DNA of 26,395 nt from an uncultured Collinsella sp. (GCA_900542635.1 UQOJ01000028.1:1-26395); one strand, 5' to 3'; shown: positions 17,632 through 25,460, counted from the stretch's first letter. A program made the numbers and translations. The notes: a model not told the origin generated them from the sequence alone.

Positions 17632-18639
17632 ATGAATGTTGCGCTGATTGGCTCCGGCTCATGGGGAACCGCCGTTGCCGGCCTTGCCGCCGCGCGAGCC
17701 GAGCGCGTGACCATGTGGGCCCATAGCGAGCAGACGGCAGCTGGCATTAACGGCGAGCACCGTAATCCCCGCTATCTGGTGGACTACGTGCTGCCGGAAA
17801 ACGTTGTCGCCACGACGGACTTGGCCCAGGCGCTCGACGGCGCCGAGGCCATCATCTTTGCCGTGCCTTCGACGCATCTGCGCGACGTCTGCCACCAGGC
17901 GGCGCCGTTCATCGCGGACGAGACGCCGGTTCTGTGCCTCACCAAGGGCATCGAGCCCGAGTCCGGCCTGCTCATGAGTGAGGTCATCGCCAGCGAGATC
18001 GGCAACGAAGCGCGCGTGGCGGCGCTCTCGGGCCCCAACCATGCCGAGGAAATCTGCCGCGGCGGGCTTTCGGCTGCCGTCATCGCCAGTGAAGACCAGC
18101 AAGTGGGGGAGACCTTTAAGGAACTGCTGCTTTCCACGGCCTTCCGCATCTACCTGTCGCAGGACATGACCGGCGTCGAGGTATGCGGCGCCATGAAAAA
18201 CGTCATCGCCATCGTGTGCGGCATCTCTGCCGGTACCGGCGCGGGCGACAACACGCTTGCTCTTATCATGACGCGCGGTCTGGCCGAGATCAGCCGCCTG
18301 GTGCACGCCCGCGGCGGTCAGGCCATGACTTGCATGGGACTTGCCGGCATGGGCGACCTTATCGCCACCTGCACCTCCGAGCATTCGCGCAACCGCACCT
18401 TTGGCTTCGAGTTTGCCCACGGCGTGTCGCTCGACGAGTACCAGGCCCGCACGCATATGGTGGTCGAGGGTGCCGTCGCGGCCCGCAGTGTCAGCGAACT
18501 CGCCCGTTCACTGGGCGTAGACATTCCGCTCACCTTTGCCGTGGAGCAAACGCTCTACAACGGTGTTACTTTGGATAGGGCGCTCGAGATTCTCACCGAC
18601 CGCGTCCCCTCTCAAGAGTTCTACGGACTCGCCGACTAG
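17632..18639 (+). CDS. gpsA: NAD(P)-dependent glycerol-3-phosphate dehydrogenase
   Basis: 335 residues. The N-terminal nucleotide-binding motif is GSGSWGTAVAGLAA (7-20). Further family blocks are KGIEPESG, SGPNHAEE, the catalytic Lys189 in GAMKNVIAI, GLAGMGDLIATC and the GVSLDEYQ region. The enzyme reduces dihydroxyacetone phosphate to glycerol-3-phosphate. Together with plsY and the PlsC-like gene it makes the early steps of phospholipid synthesis available from one locus. GGAGAG precedes ATG 17632. Confidence 0.96.
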   Translation: MNVALIGSGSWGTAVAGLAAARAERVTMWAHSEQTAAGINGEHRNPRYLVDYVLPENVVATTDLAQALDGAEAIIFAVPSTHLRDVCHQAAPFIADETPVLCLTKGIEPESGLLMSEVIASEIGNEARVAALSGPNHAEEICRGGLSAAVIASEDQQVGETFKELLLSTAFRIYLSQDMTGVEVCGAMKNVIAIVCGISAGTGAGDNTLALIMTRGLAEISRLVHARGGQAMTCMGLAGMGDLIATCTSEHSRNRTFGFEFAHGVSLDEYQARTHMVVEGAVAARSVSELARSLGVDIPLTFAVEQTLYNGVTLDRALEILTDRVPSQEFYGLAD

Positions 18640-18657
18640 CGCAGAAAGGCTACTACC

Positions 18658-19329
18658 ATGGGTTCCATCAAAATCGCTCCGTCCATCCTCTCGGCCGACA
18701 TGGCCAACCTGAAGGGCGAGCTCGACAAGATTGCCGGCGCCGACTACGTGCACTTCGACGTCATGGACGGTCACTTTACCGGCAACCTGACCTTTGGCGT
18801 TGACATCCTTAGGGCCGTCAAGCGCTCCACCGATGTTCCGGTCGATGCGCACCTGATGGTGTCGAACCCCGACGAGACGGTCGATTGGTACGCCGACGCC
18901 GGTGCCGACATGATCACCGTGCACTACGAGGCTTCCACGCACCTGCACCGCACGCTCACCCATCTGCAGCAGCGCGGCGTCAAGGCCGGCGTGGTGCTCA
19001 ACCCCGCCACCCCCGTGTGCGTACTCGAGAGCATCATCGACGTCGTCGATATGGTGCTGCTGATGAGCGTGAACCCTGGCTTTGGAGGCCAGAGCTTTAT
19101 CCCCGGTACCATCGCCAAACTTCACGAGCTTACGGCCATGTGCGAGCGCCACGGCGTGTCGCCCCTGATCGAGGTCGATGGCGGTATCTCTTCCAAGAAC
19201 ATCGCCGAGGTCGTCAAGGCCGGCGCCAACGTGCTCGTAGCCGGCTCCGCCGTATTTAAGTCCGAAGATCCCGCCGCCGAGGTTGCACTGCTGCAGAAGC
19301 TGGGCAACGAGGCCGCACAGGAGGCATAA
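18658..19329 (+). CDS. rpe: Ribulose-phosphate 3-epimerase
   Basis: 223 residues, the usual length of this TIM-barrel enzyme. APSILSADMANL at the start, HFDVMDGHF, DAHLMVSNP, MSVNPGFGGQSFIP and EVDGGI are the classic blocks, including the Asp and His metal-binding residues. It interconverts ribulose-5-phosphate and xylulose-5-phosphate in the pentose phosphate pathway. AGAAAGG precedes ATG 18658. It begins 18 bp after gpsA and the next gene starts 6 bp after its stop. Confidence 0.96.
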   Translation: MGSIKIAPSILSADMANLKGELDKIAGADYVHFDVMDGHFTGNLTFGVDILRAVKRSTDVPVDAHLMVSNPDETVDWYADAGADMITVHYEASTHLHRTLTHLQQRGVKAGVVLNPATPVCVLESIIDVVDMVLLMSVNPGFGGQSFIPGTIAKLHELTAMCERHGVSPLIEVDGGISSKNIAEVVKAGANVLVAGSAVFKSEDPAAEVALLQKLGNEAAQEA

Positions 19330-19335
19330 ACCCTT

Positions 19336-20514
19336 ATGACCGCAGGTCAAAACCGCATACCCGTGAATCTTGACTATGCCGCCTCGACGCCCATGCGCGC
19401 CGAGGCGCTCCTTGCGCAGCGCGAGTACGACGACAGCGAGCTTGCCGGCGTCAACCCCAACTCACTGCATTCGCTCGGCCGCAAGGCCGCTGCGCGTCTG
19501 GAGGTTGCTCGCCGCGAGATCACCCGTAGCTTTGGCGCGCGCGTCCGCCCGTCCGAGATCATCCTTACCAACGGCGGTACCGAGGCCAACCAGCTGGCGC
19601 TCCTCGGTCTTGCCGAGGGCGCTCGTCAGCGCAATCGCAAGCGAGACCGCGTGATCGTGTCGGCGATCGAGCACGATTCGATTCTGGATAACCTGCCGCT
19701 GCTGCGCGCCGCCGGCTTTACCGTCGACCTGGTGCAGCCCTGTCGTACGGGCTACATCGAGCCTGCCGCGCTGAGCGACTTGCTAGGCGACGACGTGGCG
19801 CTCGTGAGCATTATGGTCGCCAACAACGAGACCGGCGTGGTGCAGCCCATCCGCGAGCTGGCCGCCGCCGCACATGCTGCCGGCGCCCTGTTTCATACCG
19901 ATGCCATCCAGGGCTACTTGCATATTCCGCTCGATGTCACCGAGCTGGGCGTCGATGCTATGACCGTTGCCGCGCACAAGATCGGCGGCCCTGTGGCATC
20001 CGGCGCGCTCTACCTTAAGAACCGCACGCCGCTGCGTCCGCGCATCTTTGGCGGTGGACAGGAAGCCGGCCGTCGCGCCGGTACGCAGGATCTGCGCACG
20101 CAGCTGGCTTTTGCCGCTGCCGCTTCCGTGTTGCTGCCGAATGTGGGCCAGGAGCGTGCGACGCTGCAGGCCCTTTCCGACAAGCTCTACGCCACGCTTA
20201 CGGCCCATCCTCGCATTCACGCCACGATGGGCGACTACGCGCAGGCCGATCGTCTGCCGGGTATGGTTTCGATCTACGTCGACGGCATGGACTCCGAGGA
20301 GCTCATCATCAAGCTCGATGCCGCCGGCTTTGAGGTTTCGGCCGGATCGGCTTGCTCGAGCGGCAGCATGGACCCGAGTCACGTGCTCAGCTCCATGGGC
20401 ATTGGTCGCGAGCAGGCGCTGGGCGCACTGCGCATCTCATTCGATGATCGCGTGAACTCTGCCGACCTGGACGACTTTGCCCAGACACTGCTTTCGATCG
20501 TAGGTGCCGCATGA
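19336..20514 (+). CDS. Cysteine desulfurase (NifS/IscS class V aminotransferase)
   Basis: 392 residues. LDYAASTPMR at the N-terminus, TNGGTEANQLAL, the AIEHDSIL block, NNETGVVQPI, the PLP lysine Lys215 in AAHKIGGP, and the active-site loop with Cys340 in GSACSSGS mark a cysteine desulfurase. It takes sulfur from cysteine for Fe-S clusters or thiolated tRNA. No iscU or mnmA-like gene is beside it, so the acceptor is not known; ispH and the radical SAM gene upstream are potential Fe-S clients. The start is 6 bp after rpe, and its stop overlaps the Nif3-like gene by 4 bp (ATGA). Confidence 0.92.
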   Translation: MTAGQNRIPVNLDYAASTPMRAEALLAQREYDDSELAGVNPNSLHSLGRKAAARLEVARREITRSFGARVRPSEIILTNGGTEANQLALLGLAEGARQRNRKRDRVIVSAIEHDSILDNLPLLRAAGFTVDLVQPCRTGYIEPAALSDLLGDDVALVSIMVANNETGVVQPIRELAAAAHAAGALFHTDAIQGYLHIPLDVTELGVDAMTVAAHKIGGPVASGALYLKNRTPLRPRIFGGGQEAGRRAGTQDLRTQLAFAAAASVLLPNVGQERATLQALSDKLYATLTAHPRIHATMGDYAQADRLPGMVSIYVDGMDSEELIIKLDAAGFEVSAGSACSSGSMDPSHVLSSMGIGREQALGALRISFDDRVNSADLDDFAQTLLSIVGAA

Positions 20515-21320
20515 TCGTCTCCGAGCTTGAACGTGCGCTGCTGGCGCGCTACCCCAAGGCGGATGCCGAGGGTTGGGATCATGTTGGGCTATCTGTGGGA
20601 GATCCCGCTGCCGAGATCCGCGGTGTTGCCTGCGCGCTCGACGCGACCGAGGCCAACGTGCGCCGCGCTCTCGAGGCCGGCGCTAACGTGCTGCTGACGC
20701 ATCATCCCATCTATATCAAGGCGCCCGAGGCCTTTTGTCCGGCCGATTCCGCGCGTCCCCAGTGCAGCGCTGCACTATACGAGGCAGCTCGTTGTGGCGT
20801 GAGCATCATCTCGCTTCACACCAACCTGGACCGCTCGCACGAAGCGCGCGTTCGCCTGAGTGAGTTGCTGGGCGCTGAGCCCATGAGCTCGCTGGAGCAT
20901 GTGAACGAGCCTGGGCTCACCGGTCTGGGCGCACTCGCGACCCTCCGCAACCCCTGCAGCCTGCGCGACCTTGCCGCACGCGCCGCCACGGCCTATGAAA
21001 GCGATCCGCGCGTGTGGGGCGACGCCGATCGCCCATGCCGCTCCATCGCCATTCTGGGCGGCTCCCTGGGAGATTTTGGTGAGCTTGCCATCGCCGCGGG
21101 CGCGGATGCTATTGCGACCGGAGAGGCCGGCTACCACGTGGCGCAGGACCTCGTTCTGCGCGGTCTGAGCGTCATCCTGCTCGGTCACGACCGCTCCGAG
21201 GAGCCGTTCGTGGATATCTTGATGAACTCTGCGGTTGACGCCGGGGTCGACCCCCGTCATGCGATTAAAATACTGAACCCTTGCCAATGGTGGACTGTGA
21301 CAAAAGGAGAGAACTTATGA
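20511..21320 (+). CDS. Nif3-like dinuclear metal-centre protein
   Basis: 269 residues. The Nif3/YqfO blocks are GWDHVGLSVGDP, LLTHHPIYIK (a metal-binding His pair), SLHTNLDRS, GEAGYHVAQD and LGHDRSEEPF. The family forms a hexameric ring with a two-metal site. It has been annotated as type 2 GTP cyclohydrolase, but its cellular role is not settled. The start overlaps the desulfurase stop by 4 bp. Its stop overlaps the next ATG by 3 bases (ATGA, 21317-21320). It is paired with a zinc-ribbon coiled-coil gene, a common neighbour of nif3 in actinobacteria. Confidence 0.9.
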   Translation: MIVSELERALLARYPKADAEGWDHVGLSVGDPAAEIRGVACALDATEANVRRALEAGANVLLTHHPIYIKAPEAFCPADSARPQCSAALYEAARCGVSIISLHTNLDRSHEARVRLSELLGAEPMSSLEHVNEPGLTGLGALATLRNPCSLRDLAARAATAYESDPRVWGDADRPCRSIAILGGSLGDFGELAIAAGADAIATGEAGYHVAQDLVLRGLSVILLGHDRSEEPFVDILMNSAVDAGVDPRHAIKILNPCQWWTVTKGENL

Positions 21321-22036
21321 GCGCCGGCGCTACGCTACTCAAGCTGCAACAGATCGATTTGGAGCTCGCCCGCAACAAAAGCGAACTTGCCAATATGCCG
21401 GAGCTCAAGGAGCTCGCTTCCAAGCGCAAGACCTACGTTAAGCTCAAGGCCGAGATGACCAAGCTCTATGCTCAGCGCAAGGACCTGGACATTGAGCTTG
21501 ACGATCTCAACACCACCGAGATCCAGACCAACAACGCCATTGAGGCAGCCAAGAAGCGCCACGTCGACGGCTCTGACTACCGCGAGGTCCAGGATCTGGA
21601 AAACGAGCTCGCCACCCTGGCAAAACGCCTGGACAAGATCGAGCACACCCGCAAGGACGTCGTTGTCGCCCATAAGGAAGCGCTTGACCGTGAGGCTCGC
21701 GCGCAGGCCATCATCGCCAAGTTCGAGGAGGGCGTGAAGGCCGACACCAAGGCCGCCCGCGCCAAGGCCGCCGACCTGCAGGCCCAGATTGATGCCGCCA
21801 CCAAGGAGCGCACCGCGCTTGCCGCCACGCTGCCGACCGACGTGCTCACCGATTACGAGCGTCTGCTCAAGCAGTTCCGCGGCCTGGCCGTCGAGACAAT
21901 CAAGGGCAACATCCCCACGGTCTGCCACACCGCGCTGCAGGCGTCGTCCATGAGTGACCTCAACCACGACGGCAGTGAGATTACGCACTGCCCGTACTGC
22001 CACCGCCTGCTCGTGCTCCCCAGCAAGGAAGCTTAA
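21317..22036 (+). CDS. Coiled-coil zinc-ribbon protein with an incomplete first knuckle
   Basis: 239 residues. Residues 1-190 are a long Lys/Glu-rich helical hairpin of coiled-coil type, and the end is the C4-type zinc-ribbon domain that usually follows it. Normally four cysteines bind zinc (two C-x2-C pairs). Here the second pair is intact (Cys225 and Cys228 in HCPYCHR), but in the first only Cys203 (VCHTAL) remains and the residue three before it is Pro200. His204 or another residue might substitute. Proteins of this family are linked to nucleic-acid-related roles, but the function is not firmly known. The start at 21317 follows AAAGGAGAG and overlaps the Nif3-like stop. Confidence 0.82.
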   Translation: MSAGATLLKLQQIDLELARNKSELANMPELKELASKRKTYVKLKAEMTKLYAQRKDLDIELDDLNTTEIQTNNAIEAAKKRHVDGSDYREVQDLENELATLAKRLDKIEHTRKDVVVAHKEALDREARAQAIIAKFEEGVKADTKAARAKAADLQAQIDAATKERTALAATLPTDVLTDYERLLKQFRGLAVETIKGNIPTVCHTALQASSMSDLNHDGSEITHCPYCHRLLVLPSKEA

Positions 22037-22039
22037 ACG

Positions 22040-23251
22040 ATGGCGGCACCCAACAATTCAATGCAACTTGAGGGAAAAACGATCCTGCTGGGCATTACCG
22101 GCGGGATCGCCGCCTATAAGTCGTGCAATATCGTGCGCCTGCTGCAAAAGCGCGGCGCGCGCGTCAAGGTCGTTATGAGCGAACATGCTACGGAGTTTGT
22201 GGGCCCGCTCACCTTCCGCGCCCTCACGGGCGAGCCCGTTGCCGTGGGCCTGTTCGACGACCCCTCCGACCCCATCCACCACATTTCGCTGGCGCAGGAG
22301 CCCGACTTGGTGGTCGTGGCGCCCGCGACGGCCAACATCATTGCCAAGATGGCCAATGGCATCGCCGACGATCTCATCTCCACCACGTTGCTTGCAACGC
22401 CGCGCCCCATCGTGATCGCGCCGGCCATGAACAATGGCATGTGGAAGGCGCCTGCCACGCAGACAAATATGGCCACGCTGCGCGAGCGCGGTGTCCACGT
22501 TGTGGGTCCGGGAAGCGGCTACCTTGCCTGCGGCGATGTGGATACGGGACGCATGAGCGAGCCCGAGGACATCGTCGAGGCCGTCTACGAGGTGCTCAAG
22601 CCCGTCCCGCAAGACCTGGCGGGCAAGCGCATCGTGATTACTGCCGGCCCCACGCACGAACCGATCGACCCGGTGCGCTTCATCGGCAACCGGTCGTCGG
22701 GCAAGATGGGCATCGCCCTGGCGGGGGAGGCCGCTCGCCGCGGCGCTGCGGTCACGCTTGTGCTGGGGCCGACATCGCTCGATGTTCCCCGCGGCGTGGA
22801 GTGCGTGCGCGTACAGACCGCAGCAGAGATGCTACAGGCGGCTCTGAGCGCCTTTCAGACGGCCGATGCGGCCATTTGTGCGGCCGCTGTCGCCGACTAC
22901 ACCCCCGCGGCCCCTGCCGACCATAAGCTCAAAAAGGCCAACGAGCGCCTGGATTGCATCGAACTGGTCGAGACAGCCGATATTTTAGCCGAGCTTTCGC
23001 GCCAAAAGGGAGAGCGGTGCGTGATTGGCTTTGCGGCCGAGACCGATAACGTCGTGGAGTACGCGCAGCGCAAGCTCGCCCGCAAGGGCTGCGACGCGAT
23101 CATCGCCAACGATGTCTCGCGCGCCGATTCGGGCTTTGGAACCGACACCAATAAGGCCTGGATTGTGAGCACAGCGGGTACGCAGGAACTTCCCGTGCTA
23201 ACAAAACCCCAGCTCGCAGATACAATTTTAGACCTGCTTCAAAATATTTAA
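22040..23251 (+). CDS. coaBC: Bifunctional phosphopantothenoylcysteine decarboxylase/phosphopantothenate-cysteine ligase
   Basis: 403 residues. The N-terminal flavin domain (CoaC) shows LLGITGGIAAYKS, the catalytic His81 (HHISLA), VVAPATANIIAKMANGIADDL, APAMN and the lid block GYLACGDVDTGRM. The C-terminal ligase (CoaB) shows TAGPTHEPIDPVRFIGNRSSGKMG, AAVADYTP, the Lys-containing KLKK and the IGFAAET region. Together they carry out two steps of coenzyme A synthesis. I take ATG 22040, with AAGGAAG just upstream inside the previous gene's end; ATG 22061 is a weaker alternative. It ends the core run, and the tRNA-Pro promoter starts right at its stop. Confidence 0.95.
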   Translation: MAAPNNSMQLEGKTILLGITGGIAAYKSCNIVRLLQKRGARVKVVMSEHATEFVGPLTFRALTGEPVAVGLFDDPSDPIHHISLAQEPDLVVVAPATANIIAKMANGIADDLISTTLLATPRPIVIAPAMNNGMWKAPATQTNMATLRERGVHVVGPGSGYLACGDVDTGRMSEPEDIVEAVYEVLKPVPQDLAGKRIVITAGPTHEPIDPVRFIGNRSSGKMGIALAGEAARRGAAVTLVLGPTSLDVPRGVECVRVQTAAEMLQAALSAFQTADAAICAAAVADYTPAAPADHKLKKANERLDCIELVETADILAELSRQKGERCVIGFAAETDNVVEYAQRKLARKGCDAIIANDVSRADSGFGTDTNKAWIVSTAGTQELPVLTKPQLADTILDLLQNI

Positions 23252-23259
23252 AAAAGTTC

Positions 23260-23289
23260 TTGCACAAGGGCAAAGTTTCGGGTTAATAT
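23260..23289 (+). promoter_or_regulatory. Promoter of tRNA-Pro
   Basis: TTGCAC (23260-23265) and TAATAT (23284-23289) are spaced by 18 bp (or TTAATA at 17 bp). An A-rich stretch precedes them, and AAAAAGTTCTTG (23251-23262) is the same as at the tRNA-Val promoter. Confidence 0.65.
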
Positions 23290-23331
23290 ACTCCCTGTTG
23301 CGAGCGAGAGCAGAGCAACAAACAAAAGCTT

Positions 23332-23408
<77 letters not shown>

Positions 23409-23418
23409 GAAGTTTGCA

Positions 23419-23452
23419 GGTCAGGCACTTAGTGTCTGACCTTTTTTGTTTT
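23419..23452 (+). terminator. Terminator after tRNA-Pro
   Basis: GGTCAGGCAC (23419-23428) and GTGTCTGACC (23432-23441) form a 10-bp stem (one G-T pair) with a TTA loop, followed by TTTTTTGTTTTT. Confidence 0.93.
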
Positions 23453-23458
23453 TAGCAA

Positions 23459-23480
23459 TTGCTTAATTTTGATTAAGCAA
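23459..23480. repeat. Perfect AT-rich palindrome
   Basis: TTGCTTAAT (23459-23467) and ATTAAGCAA (23472-23480) are exact inverted copies around TTTG. It follows the tRNA-Pro terminator directly. The symmetry and length suit a dimeric regulator's operator or a remnant of a mobile-element end; no T-run follows. Confidence 0.5.
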
Positions 23481-23879
23481 CAGGGTGCCAAAAATCTACC
23501 TGCGCGATAATCAACCTTTTGCGGCTACTTGCGCGTTTTGCACAAGCTTGAGCCGATTTATTAACGCGATATGAATCTACATACGCGTAGCTGGTATACA
23601 GTCGAGTACAGGCTGTATTTATCGCGGCGATTTACACAGATATAGCGACTGTAACGAACAAGCGTGTCGCTGTATTTATTCCAGTAGTTCACTTGATCGG
23701 TGGACAAGTGGACTGTTGCAACGAAATGCCAAGCAGGATGGGCTCTATACGAGGACGCCGCAGAGGCAATGGCGGGGGAGTGCGGCAGGCGCTCTGAGAG
23801 CCGCCGTATGACCCTATTTCTCCTCAACCCGAATACCTGTGCCGCGAACCTAAACCGTTCGTACACTTGCCAAAAGATA
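23481..23879. other. Gene-free AT-richer interval after tRNA-Pro
   Basis: About 400 bp in which neither strand shows a convincing gene. CTGTATTTAT occurs twice (near 23610 and 23670), AGCGAC/GTCGCT and CACTTG/CAAGTG form short inverted pairs, and the open frames (23561-23866 on the - strand, 23700-23912 on the + strand) lack ribosome-binding sites and family pattern. It could be decayed mobile DNA. Confidence 0.4.
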
Positions 23880-23903
23880 GGCCCGCGCGGAGTCGCGCGG
23901 GCC
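23880..23903 (-). terminator. Strong GC hairpin downstream of the DUF6273 gene
   Basis: GGCCCGCGCG and CGCGCGGGCC form a perfect 10-bp stem with a 4-nt loop. It lies 14 bp after the stop of the leftward gene at 23918. Read leftward it is followed by TATCTTTT, a modest T-run, so it most likely ends that transcript. Confidence 0.75.
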
Positions 23904-23917
23904 TTGCACTAGAAAAT

Positions 23918-24439
23918 CTAGAAGCACCAAGCGGGAAACACGTTGCCGGCACTGTTGGCACTACCGCTGCTCCAGCGACCGAAAGGGCCAACATAGATAA
24001 AGTCCGTTGAGTCACTCGGAGACACGGAACGAGTGCTGAAATAGCACACAATCTCAGGTCCAGAATACCTCGACGTCGCATAGTACTCGTACTGGGCGCC
24101 GTCAGACTGGAGGTCTCCGTAAATCTCGGTCGTCGAGAGGATGAAGACCTTGTCATTCGTTGCCGTCGGAGTGCCGGCGCTACCGCCGCCCTCGTTGTCC
24201 GTCATCTTCGTGACGGCCTTCGCCTTGGACCGGAGCTCGGCCGGCAGGAGCACCCAGAGGTCACCGGAGTTCAGGCGGGCGCGGAGCTTAGAGGACCTCC
24301 AACCGCCGACATTGGTCTTTGTGTCGTTCCAGATGTGTTTGTATAGGACATCGTTGGTCGTCTCAAACGTCAGCCCCGCCTTGCCGCTACCGTCGGCGAG
24401 GTCGTCATGGTTGATACCGATGATGCGGTATCTGGGCAT
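23918..24439 (-). CDS. DUF6273-domain protein, probably an N-terminally truncated remnant
   Basis: 173 residues, nearly all of it one DUF6273 domain: YRIIGINHDDLADGSGKAG at the start, GGWRSSKLRARLNSGDLW, LRSKAKAVTKMT, DKVFILSTTEIYG, QYEYYAT and the end GNVFPAWCF. The domain usually sits at the C-terminus of larger surface or phage-associated proteins of gut bacteria and its role is unknown. Here the frame starts right at the domain, with no signal peptide and no ribosome-binding site before ATG (24439), and an in-frame stop lies 27 bases upstream. That suggests a broken-off end of a longer gene. A strong terminator follows it. Head-to-head with the thioredoxin-like remnant. Confidence 0.65.
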   Translation of the reverse strand: MPRYRIIGINHDDLADGSGKAGLTFETTNDVLYKHIWNDTKTNVGGWRSSKLRARLNSGDLWVLLPAELRSKAKAVTKMTDNEGGGSAGTPTATNDKVFILSTTEIYGDLQSDGAQYEYYATSRYSGPEIVCYFSTRSVSPSDSTDFIYVGPFGRWSSGSANSAGNVFPAWCF

Positions 24440-24474
24440 CGTGGTGTTCGCACTGCGAATCTCTCATAGAGGAT

Positions 24475-24734
24475 ATGCAACAACTTGATAATTTCGCAGC
24501 CATAAGGAAGAACCTTTTCACTGTTTCCGAGGACAGCACGATTAAAGAAGCCTCGATCCATGAAGGAGGCTTCCCATATACATAGATTAAGATAAGGCCG
24601 TGTATGACCAATATGAACTTGAGCATATTCCGTCCGTATTCATACTGGATGATCAAGGAAACATCATCGGCTCAGCCGAAGGAAAGAAAGAATCTCTTGC
24701 CTTATTAAAGAAACACGCCGAATACAACGGATAG
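24475..24734 (+). pseudogene. Frameshifted remnant of a TlpA-like thioredoxin-fold protein
   Basis: Two short frames add up to the C-terminal half of a TlpA/thioredoxin-like protein. Frame 1 starts at ATG 24475 with AGAGG before it and reads about 36 residues (LFTVSEDSTIKEASIHEGGFPYT) to TAG 24583-24585. Frame 2, open from 24591 to TAG 24732-24734, reads DKAVYDQYELEHIPSVFILDDQGNIIGSAEG and a helical end. The block YELEHIPSVFILDDQGNI matches the Y-x-V-x-x-x-P-T-x-F-L-I-D-x-x-G pattern of TlpA-type proteins, with the cis-Pro. The N-terminal part with the C-x2-C site is absent, so it is not expected to be active. It lies just upstream of the secreted four-cysteine peptide gene. Confidence 0.6.
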
Positions 24735-24790
24735 AAAGCGAAAGGAGGCGACATCGAGTAACTATAAAAGGCCAGATTAAGGAGCCCGCC

Positions 24791-25196
24791 ATGAAGAAAT
24801 GCCTACCCTCCATCGTCTCAGCAACTCTTTGCCTCTCCCTTGTCATGACACCATTTGTACCCGTTGCGGCAGCCCATGCCGACGAGGGATCTCCCGCCGA
24901 GAGCAGCGATATCTACGTCGGAGTCAATTACGACGAAAATTACGATATATCCCTTTTTTGAGCGCGGGCGCTGCGCGGATTCATATTCCAAGGCGTGGTG
25001 CGATTCTCACGGATCTGCAAATAACCGCCCCGTCCCTCACAAGGTCAAGCTGAACGCGAAGGAGGAGGCTTGCCTGCGCGATCCCTACCTTGCTGGCACC
25101 GCTGAAGTTATCGCCGGTCTCGTGACAACCGGTCCTGGCGGCGGCTTTTTTGCAACCGCAATGACATCGTACCGACTTTTCACTTGCATGTTCTGA
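24791..25196 (+). pseudogene. Secreted four-cysteine peptide (bacteriocin-like precursor) broken at a T6 tract
   Basis: ATG 24791 has GGAG six bases upstream and opens 56 residues ending at TGA 24959-24961. Residues 1-30 are a Sec signal peptide: MKK, a hydrophobic core and AHA-DE at the likely cleavage site. The stop falls in a run of six T (24954-24959). With five T the frame runs on, without another stop, to TGA 25194-25196, giving 134 residues and a mature part of about 104. The second half has four Cys (61, 70, 94, 132 in the joined protein), a basic middle and a Gly-rich hydrophobic end (YLAGTAEVIAGLV, then TTGPGGGFFATA). The second frame alone has no start or signal. A three-helix membrane protein follows after 12 bp. 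The layout is that of a secreted bacteriocin and its immunity protein, but I recognise no known family. Confidence 0.55.
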
Positions 25197-25208
25197 AAGG
25201 AAGTTGCC

Positions 25209-25448
25209 ATGTTGTCGCAAAATCAATCGAGATACTTGAACACAATCGGCTTTGCCCTGCTTGCATTACTCTTTGCTAGCGACCTTTTGCTGAAACCGCC
25301 CAAGGAACTCGTTTCGCTTGCCATATCCTGCATTTCCGCCCTTTACTTTACGGCAACCCTATTCGTCGGACTAAAGGAGAGGAAAAAAGGCGCAGTCGTT
25401 GCATCCGCCGTAGGCGTGATCATAGCCATTGCCTCATTCTTTATCTGA
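25209..25448 (+). CDS. Small three-helix membrane protein (possible immunity protein)
   Basis: 79 residues from ATG 25209, with GAAAGGAAG nine bases or so upstream. Hydrophobic segments lie near 11-27, 34-54 and 61-79, and the basic loop LKERKKG between the second and third segments should face the cytoplasm. No family is recognised. It follows the secreted-peptide gene by 12 bp on the same strand and is probably co-transcribed. Small membrane proteins in this position often protect the producer from its own bacteriocin; that role is inferred from context only. It is AT-richer than the core genes. Confidence 0.65.
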   Translation: MLSQNQSRYLNTIGFALLALLFASDLLLKPPKELVSLAISCISALYFTATLFVGLKERKKGAVVASAVGVIIAIASFFI

Positions 25449-25460
25449 CGCATTGGTGAT

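Noticed and set aside
23561..23912. Open frames on both strands after tRNA-Pro
   Set aside because: Without start signals, with unusual composition and no recognisable motif; one runs into the hairpin at 23880.
24741..24761. Strong AAAGGAGG ribosome-binding site without a start codon
   Set aside because: The following codons are ATC GAG TAA, so no protein can be made from it. It may be the trace of a lost gene start but nothing more can be shown.
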